Source: an uncultured Bacillota bacterium
Lineage (GTDB): Bacteria > Bacillota > Dehalobacteriia > UBA4068
NCBI GenBank assembly: GCA_934427095.1
Contig: CAKRYM010000040.1
Location: forward strand, 1-9,621
Direction: 5' to 3'
Length of the DNA stretch: 9,621 bases
How positions within the stretch are numbered: the first letter of the stretch is position 1; each line of letters begins with the position of its first letter. The notes beneath the pieces were generated by a model. That model worked only from the letters and a program-made list of their open reading frames with translations. It was not told where the DNA came from and made no database searches. This document shows positions 6,346-9,621 of this stretch, one piece after another. Made by a program: the position numbers and the translations under genes.

Positions 6346-6705
6346 ATGGAACACAGCGGTATGGAAGCAGGACAATATTTAACGTTGAAAGAAGCAGCTC
6401 AGCGTAGCCATACACCTTATGCTACCCTGCGCCGGGATATCGATCACGGGAAAATAAGCGCCTATCGGGTGGGCCGCAAATACTTGCTTTCTCTTGAAGT
6501 GGTGGATGCTTACGCCGCTCAGCGAAAAAAGGTAGCGGCAATGTCCGGCTATACCATTCGGGAAGTCATGGATATTCTCCCCCTCAGTTATGCTTATTTG
6601 ATTGAGCTGATCCGTTCAGGCCGGTTGCAGGCAGTAAAGCAAGGCCGCCGATATATTATTACGGAAGAGGCTTTGCAGCGTTTTCTGGCCGAGGCCAAAC
6701 TTTAA
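6346..6705 (+). CDS. Tandem excisionase-type helix-turn-helix protein
   Basis: A 119-residue DNA-binding protein made almost entirely of two HTH_17 (excisionase/MerR-like) units. Unit 1 is at about 10-58 (YLTLKEAAQRSHTPYATLRR...ISAYRVGRKYLL) and unit 2 at about 68-115 (YTIREVMDILPLSYAYLIELIRSGRLQAVKQGRRYII). Each shows the helix pair followed by the short 'GRKY/GRRY' wing. ATG 6346 has GGAGG 7 bases upstream; an in-frame ATG at 6310 has no ribosome site. No integrase or phage gene is nearby, so it is more likely a local regulator or accessory DNA-binding protein than an excisionase. Its target is unknown. It follows the SLH gene by 70 bases with no clear terminator between, so it may be cotranscribed. 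Confidence 0.85.
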   Translation: MEHSGMEAGQYLTLKEAAQRSHTPYATLRRDIDHGKISAYRVGRKYLLSLEVVDAYAAQRKKVAAMSGYTIREVMDILPLSYAYLIELIRSGRLQAVKQGRRYIITEEALQRFLAEAKL

Positions 6706-6731
6706 TGTGACAAACATACGTCATTCTTTCT

Positions 6732-6760
6732 AAACCCCGCCTAGTTGGCGGGGTTTTTGT
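6732..6760 (+). terminator. Rho-independent terminator after the tandem-HTH gene
   Basis: AAACCCCGCC (6732-6741) pairs perfectly with GGCGGGGTTT (6747-6756) around a 5-base loop and runs into TTTTTGTTT. It lies 27 bases after the stop and separates the HTH gene from the redox cluster. Confidence 0.92.
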
Positions 6761-6786
6761 TTGCCCAATTTCGCCCTCTTCCTCCG

Positions 6787-6827
6787 GTGACAAGATCACA
6801 GAAAAGGATAGCCTGATGTATTATACT
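6787..6827 (+). promoter_or_regulatory. Crp/Fnr-type operator 1 and class II promoter of the ferredoxin operon
   Basis: The operator is GTGA-CAAGA-TCAC (6787-6799) followed by AGAAA. The -10 is TATACT (6822-6827). The operator centre (6793) is 29 bases before the first base of the -10, which places it near -41. The -35 position reads CACAGA, far from TTGACA, so the promoter should need an activator. The leader to ATG 6856 is about 20 bases. The same layout occurs before trxA and before the superoxide reductase gene. Confidence 0.75.
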
Positions 6828-6855
6828 GTAACCATATCCTTTAGGGAGGCGTATG

Positions 6856-7092
6856 ATGGGCGAAATAAAGCGAAAAAAGAAAATATCGGTGGTAGACCAA
6901 GGGCATTGTGTTGCCTGCGGCTGCTGTGTAAAGGTTTGTCCTCTGGGCGCCATCCGCATAAACCAAGGCATCTATGCCCAGGTCGACGCGGTAAAATGTG
7001 TAGGCTGTGGCAAATGTGCCAAGGAATGCCCGGCTTCTGTTATTGTCATTCAAGAAGAGCAGGAGGTAAAAGATGAAAAAGCATTGGTATGA
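6856..7092 (+). CDS. 2[4Fe-4S] ferredoxin
   Basis: A 78-residue cytoplasmic electron carrier. Two complete cluster motifs are present: Cys18-x2-Cys21-x2-Cys24-x3-Cys28-Pro and Cys48-x2-Cys51-x2-Cys54-x3-Cys58-Pro, the classic clostridial 8Fe pattern. A lysine-rich start (KRKKK) and an acidic tail flank it. Two adjacent ATGs exist at 6853 and 6856; GGGAGG (6844-6849) is 6 bases from the second and only 3 from the first, so 6856 is preferred. Its end overlaps the next gene by 20 bases, suggesting coupled synthesis with the membrane Fe-S protein, its probable redox partner. Confidence 0.93.
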   Translation: MGEIKRKKKISVVDQGHCVACGCCVKVCPLGAIRINQGIYAQVDAVKCVGCGKCAKECPASVIVIQEEQEVKDEKALV

Positions 7093-7648
7093 CTATTTAT
7101 GGATCGCTTCCCTCCTTTACCTTACCTTAGGCTTTTTCAATATTCTGTTTGCTTGGTTAGGGTTATTCTGCTTTTTCCTTCCCCTGGCCATTTCCCTGAT
7201 CAAAGGCAGCAAAGGATATTGCAACCGTTATTGTGGCCGGGGGCAGTTGTTTGGTCTTTTGGGCGGCAGGTTTGGCTTATCCCGCAAAAAAGACATTCCG
7301 CAGTGGTTGAAAAGCAAAGGCTTTCGTTATGGTTTTTTGATTTTCTTTTTTCTCATGTTTTTTGTTATGCTTTGGAACACCTATTTGGTCTTTTCCGGTG
7401 CCCAAAATTTACAGCAAGCAGTAACTTTACTCTGGACCTTTAAACTCCCCTGGCAATGGGCATATCACGGTACCCTGTTTCATCTTGGCGTGGCGCAATT
7501 TGCTTTTGGATTTTACAGCGTCATGTTAACTTCTACGGTACTGGGTTTGATCACCATGGTACTATTTAAACCCCGTAGTTGGTGCGTCTATTGTCCCATG
7601 GGCACCATGACGCAACTGATTTGTAAAGCAAAATATGGAAAAGCGTGA
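7073..7648 (+). CDS. NapH-like membrane Fe-S protein
   Basis: A 191-residue membrane protein with about five hydrophobic segments (near 8-22, 24-43, 86-107, 132-150 and 152-166). It carries two cytoplasmic cysteine pairs of the NapH/CcoG-like 4Fe-4S membrane family: Cys50-x3-Cys54-GRG and Cys171-x2-Cys174-PMG. It lacks the C-terminal ferredoxin domain found in NapH itself; the separately encoded ferredoxin just upstream may take that role. AGGAGG lies 6 bases before the ATG. In the family such proteins pass electrons between quinones or ferredoxins and a partner. Which partner is used here is unknown; thioredoxin or the downstream redox proteins are possible. Its stop codon lies inside operator 2. 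Confidence 0.8.
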   Translation: MKKHWYDYLWIASLLYLTLGFFNILFAWLGLFCFFLPLAISLIKGSKGYCNRYCGRGQLFGLLGGRFGLSRKKDIPQWLKSKGFRYGFLIFFFLMFFVMLWNTYLVFSGAQNLQQAVTLLWTFKLPWQWAYHGTLFHLGVAQFAFGFYSVMLTSTVLGLITMVLFKPRSWCVYCPMGTMTQLICKAKYGKA

Positions 7649-7685
7649 TTTCGTCACAGAAATTCACAACAAAAATGGGTATACT
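7645..7685 (+). promoter_or_regulatory. Crp/Fnr-type operator 2 and class II promoter of trxA
   Basis: The operator is GTGA-TTTCG-TCAC (7645-7657) followed by AGAAA, and the -10 is TATACT (7680-7685). The operator centre (7651) is 29 bases before the first base of the -10, identical to operator 1. The -35 position again reads CACAGA. The middle five bases differ from the other sites while both arms are kept, as expected for a real dyad. The TGA stop of the membrane-protein gene is inside the left arm. No terminator separates the two genes, so trxA may also receive read-through. Confidence 0.75.
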
Positions 7686-7729
7686 GAACACAGAAAGACA
7701 AACACACGGAAAAACAAGGAGGCAAAACA

Positions 7730-8035
7730 ATGTCTGCAATCAATATTAACAAAAACAATTTCCAAGAAGAAGTGATTCAAGCGGATAAACCGGTATTGCT
7801 GGATTTCTGGGCGCCTTGGTGCGGTCCCTGCCGTATGGTAGTACCGATTGTTGAAGAAATCGCGCGGGAACGTGCCGATATTAAAGTGGGTAAAATCAAT
7901 GTTGACGAACAGCCTGAGCTGGCTGAGAAATTCCAGGTCATGAGCATTCCTACCCTGGTCGTCATGAAACAGGGAAAAATTGTCAATCAGGCCATGGGGG
8001 CACGGCCAAAACAACAAATTTTGGCTATGCTGTAA
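7730..8035 (+). CDS. trxA: Thioredoxin
   Basis: A 101-residue cytoplasmic thiol-disulfide reductant. The active site WCGPC is at 30-34 (FWAPWCGPC), and the cis-proline loop is MSIPTL with Pro74. Asp25 and the KINVDE strand also fit. Length is near the usual 105. AAGGAGG lies 7 bases before the ATG. No thioredoxin reductase is visible in the window. Its place beside a ferredoxin/membrane Fe-S pair and a superoxide reductase under the same promoter type suggests a redox-stress role rather than only housekeeping. Confidence 0.96.
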   Translation: MSAININKNNFQEEVIQADKPVLLDFWAPWCGPCRMVVPIVEEIARERADIKVGKINVDEQPELAEKFQVMSIPTLVVMKQGKIVNQAMGARPKQQILAML

Positions 8036-8040
8036 CCATA

Positions 8041-8057
8041 TCCCCTCTCCTAGGGGA
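8041..8057 (+). other. Short hairpin after trxA
   Basis: TCCCCT and AGGGGA form a 6-bp stem with a 5-base loop just past the trxA stop. There is no T run; it may stabilise the trxA message end before the true terminator at 8064-8104. Confidence 0.3.
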
Positions 8058-8063
8058 AACACA

Positions 8064-8104
8064 AAAAAGACCGAAAGCATTCTTCCCCTGCTTTCGGTCT
8101 TTTT
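8064..8104. terminator. Bidirectional terminator between trxA and the convergent Crp/Fnr gene
   Basis: A perfect 16-bp stem (8064-8079 with 8089-8104; core AGACCGAAAGCA) closes a 9-base loop. It is flanked by an A run on the left and T-rich sequence on the right, so it works for trxA in one direction and the regulator gene in the other. Confidence 0.93.
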
Positions 8105-8121
8105 CTTCTTTTTCCCGCAAC

Positions 8122-8781
8122 TTACGCATTCTGCAATTGTTGTAATTTCCCTTGGTCCAGAATCTCTATGCTACCCCGGTTTAATTTTACCATGCCTTCG
8201 TTTTGGAAATAACGCAGCATACGGGTAACGACTTCCCGGGCAGTACCCAAATGATTGGCAATGGTCTCATGCGTAATGGTTAAGGTATCCCTTTCTTCTA
8301 TGGCCGCTTCGTTCAATAGGAAATCCGCCAAGCGTTTATCAAAGCTCTTCCACATGATTTGCTCAATTAACCACATCACATCGGAAAAACGAGCTGCCAT
8401 CACTTCATTGGTATAATTAGCCAAAGGAGCAGATTCCGCCAGCAATTCCTTGTAGGTATCCGCCGGAATCACCCATAGGGTGGTGTCTTTTTCCGCAGCA
8501 ATGGTGATTTCAAATTGTATACTGCGCAACATGCAAGAAGCGGAGAACAAGCACATATCCAAGTCGAAAAGCCGATATATGGTGATTTCCCGCCCTTCTT
8601 CCGAAAGGATATAGGCCCGTAATTGCCCTTTTTCCACCAGAAAAAGACCGGTACATTCCGTGCTGTCATGATGAATCACCGTTCCCTTAGGCACAGAACG
8701 CCGGGATAGGGACGCGGTGATTTTCTTTTGTTGCGCAGAGGTCAGCTTAGACCAAACGGGGAAACAATCGGAAAAATCCAT
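8122..8781 (-). CDS. Crp/Fnr-family transcriptional regulator
   Basis: A 219-residue regulator of family length. An N-terminal cyclic-nucleotide-binding-type beta-roll (about 20-110) is followed by a long dimer helix and a C-terminal winged HTH (about 140-215). The recognition helix TAREVVTRMLRYF places Arg182, Glu183 and Arg187 as in E. coli CRP, whose equivalent residues read GTGA. That matches the GTGA/TCAC arms found before three neighbouring genes. The N-terminal four-cysteine cluster of FNR is absent; Cys77 and Cys83 in DMCLFSASCML could be redox- or ligand-sensing. GAGGAGG lies 7 bases before the ATG. The effector is unknown. It is convergent with trxA and divergent from the superoxide reductase gene. 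Confidence 0.93.
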   Translation of the reverse strand: MDFSDCFPVWSKLTSAQQKKITASLSRRSVPKGTVIHHDSTECTGLFLVEKGQLRAYILSEEGREITIYRLFDLDMCLFSASCMLRSIQFEITIAAEKDTTLWVIPADTYKELLAESAPLANYTNEVMAARFSDVMWLIEQIMWKSFDKRLADFLLNEAAIEERDTLTITHETIANHLGTAREVVTRMLRYFQNEGMVKLNRGSIEILDQGKLQQLQNA

Positions 8782-8807
8782 GGGTCAGCCTCCTCTATTT
8801 TCACCTA

Positions 8808-8836
8808 AGTATAACAATGTTTCCTTTTTCTGTCAA
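8808..8836 (-). promoter_or_regulatory. Sigma-A promoter of the Crp/Fnr-family gene
   Basis: On the minus strand a perfect TTGACA (8836-8831) and TATACT (8813-8808) are 17 bases apart. Unlike the neighbouring promoters it has a full -35, so the regulator is probably made without an activator. Operator 3 lies about 96 bases upstream of its expected start and could still affect it. Confidence 0.85.
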
Positions 8837-8890
8837 TTCAGCCGTTGACCTATCCCCTTCCGCATTATATGATGAGAATGAGCAGATATG

Positions 8891-8930
8891 GTGACAAAAT
8901 CACAGAAAAATTCTCTGCTTATGCTATAAT
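8891..8930 (+). promoter_or_regulatory. Crp/Fnr-type operator 3 and class II promoter of the superoxide reductase operon
   Basis: The operator is GTGA-CAAAA-TCAC (8891-8903) followed by AGAAA. The -10 is TATAAT (8925-8930), with TG one base upstream (extended -10). The operator centre (8897) is 28 bases before the first base of the -10, one less than at the other two sites. No proper -35 is present. The leader to ATG 9011 is about 74 bases and holds a short CGGCG/CGCCG inverted repeat (8957-8961 and 8983-8987). Confidence 0.75.
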
Positions 8931-9010
8931 GAAAACATCAAAAACAAACAACCCATCGGCGTAAGGCAAATCTCAACTCATGCGCCGTAAAACACAAAGG
9001 AGGTCATCCT

Positions 9011-9388
9011 ATGCAAACCAAATTCTATCTTTGCCGTCATTGTGGAAATCTCGTTCATCTGTTGCATGCTTCTGGCGTACCCATGATTTGCTGCGGGGAA
9101 AAGATGGAGGAATTAATTCCCAACACCGTGGAAGCCAGCGGCGAAAAGCATCTTCCCGTTGTACAATTTGCCAACGGCATTCTTCATGTTAACGTAGGGG
9201 CGGTAGATCATCCCATGCTACCGGAACATTATATTCAGTGGATTTATGTGCAAACTGAAAATGGAGGACAATTGCATCAATTTGCCCCTGGCGATGCACC
9301 GCACGCTTCTTTCTGCTTGGGTGAAGAGAAGCCCTCTGCCGTTTATGCTTACTGCAATCTGCACGGCCTTTGGATGGCGGAAATTTAA
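9011..9388 (+). CDS. Desulfoferrodoxin, 2Fe superoxide reductase
   Basis: Reduces superoxide to hydrogen peroxide without making oxygen, in the cytoplasm of anaerobes. The 125-residue protein has both iron sites. Centre I (desulforedoxin-like) has Cys8, Cys11, Cys27 and Cys28. Centre II has His47, His67, His73 and His118 plus Cys115, in EKHLPVV, DHPMLPEHYIQWI and CNLHGLW. The catalytic-loop Glu45 and Lys46 are kept, so the enzyme should be active. AAAGGAGG lies 6 bases before the ATG. It needs an electron donor, usually rubredoxin; none is visible here, though the ferredoxin or membrane Fe-S protein upstream could feed it indirectly. The next gene follows after 60 bases with no terminator. 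Confidence 0.96.
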   Translation: MQTKFYLCRHCGNLVHLLHASGVPMICCGEKMEELIPNTVEASGEKHLPVVQFANGILHVNVGAVDHPMLPEHYIQWIYVQTENGGQLHQFAPGDAPHASFCLGEEKPSAVYAYCNLHGLWMAEI

Positions 9389-9448
9389 CTTTATCCCACG
9401 TAGATATGGGGTTGTGGATAGTAGTCCGTATGATGGGAGGAATACACC

Positions 9449-9621
9449 ATGAAGGAAACATGGAAAAAGTGGAAAATGCCCCTGCTGTTCACAGCAGGAG
9501 GAGCCTTGATTGGCCTGGCTTACGCGTCTTTTATCGGCTGTGCCACCGGTAGCTGTCCGTTGACCAGCAATCCTCTTTCCGCCATGCTTTATTTCGGAAT
9601 GCTCGGCTGTCTAACCTCTCT
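9449..9621 (+). CDS. DUF6132-like small membrane protein, C-terminus cut by window
   Basis: The first 57 residues are visible. GGGAGG lies 8 bases before the ATG. After a short Lys/Trp-rich start come a hydrophobic segment (about 11-30), the motif GCATGSCPLTSNPLSAMLYF, and a second hydrophobic segment running off the edge. The GC-x3-CP-x-TSNP pattern between two membrane segments is that of the DUF6132 family, whose function is unknown. The paired cysteines in the loop invite a role in thiol or sulfur chemistry, but this is inference. It should be cotranscribed with the superoxide reductase gene and so fall under operator 3. Confidence 0.75.
   Translation, partial: MKETWKKWKMPLLFTAGGALIGLAYASFIGCATGSCPLTSNPLSAMLYFGMLGCLTS

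Noticed and set aside
7099..7443. Open frame of 114 codons inside the NapH-like gene in another frame
   Set aside because: No ribosome site; the membrane-protein frame has the conserved cysteine motifs and membrane segments.
8122..8781. The regulator as a true FNR with an oxygen-sensing [4Fe-4S] cluster
   Set aside because: The N-terminal cysteine set is absent; only Cys6, Cys43, Cys77 and Cys83 are present and they do not fit the FNR pattern.
1..9621. CRISPR arrays, tRNA/rRNA genes, insertion sequences or attachment sites
   Set aside because: No regularly spaced repeats, cloverleaf-like segments, transposase or integrase frames, or terminal inverted repeats were seen.

Overview
The window looks like a chromosomal piece of an anaerobic, low-to-moderate-GC Firmicute (Clostridia/Peptococcales- or Negativicutes-like). 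The grounds are strong AGGAGG-type ribosome sites, consensus sigma-A promoters, the coaD / YceD / rpmF / plsX / acpP / rnc gene order, an SLH-domain exported protein, a MtaA-like methyltransferase and a superoxide reductase. No mobile element, tRNA, rRNA or CRISPR array was seen.

Layout. Positions 1-631 (minus) hold the N-terminal part of a uroporphyrinogen-decarboxylase-superfamily (corrinoid methyltransferase-like) protein, with its own promoter and a perfect 20-bp palindrome just upstream of its ribosome site. Positions 887-4440 (minus) hold a housekeeping block read right to left: coaD, a consensus promoter, yceD/DUF177, rpmF, plsX, acpP, rnc, then a strong terminator. The fab genes often found between plsX and acpP are absent, and the acyl carrier protein carries three cysteines. 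Positions 4602-6705 (plus) hold an exported transglutaminase-like protein with three SLH repeats, then a small protein with two tandem excisionase-type helix-turn-helix domains. The ribosome site of that small gene can be masked by a perfect 8-bp hairpin. A terminator follows.

Positions 6787-9621 are the most interesting part. An 8Fe ferredoxin plus a NapH-like membrane Fe-S protein, a thioredoxin, and a desulfoferrodoxin (superoxide reductase) followed by a DUF6132 membrane protein form three plus-strand transcription units. Each unit has the same promoter design: a GTGA-N5-TCACAGAAA operator centred 28-29 bp before the first base of the -10 hexamer (about -41), with no proper -35 box. That is the geometry of a class II Crp/Fnr-activated promoter. 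A Crp/Fnr-family regulator gene sits among them on the minus strand. Its recognition helix has the Arg-Glu-x3-Arg pattern that in E. coli CRP reads GTGA. I infer a compact, locally encoded redox/oxygen-defence regulon in which the regulator switches on electron-carrier, thiol-reduction and superoxide-removal genes. The signal sensed and the wiring between ferredoxin, membrane protein and thioredoxin cannot be read from the sequence.
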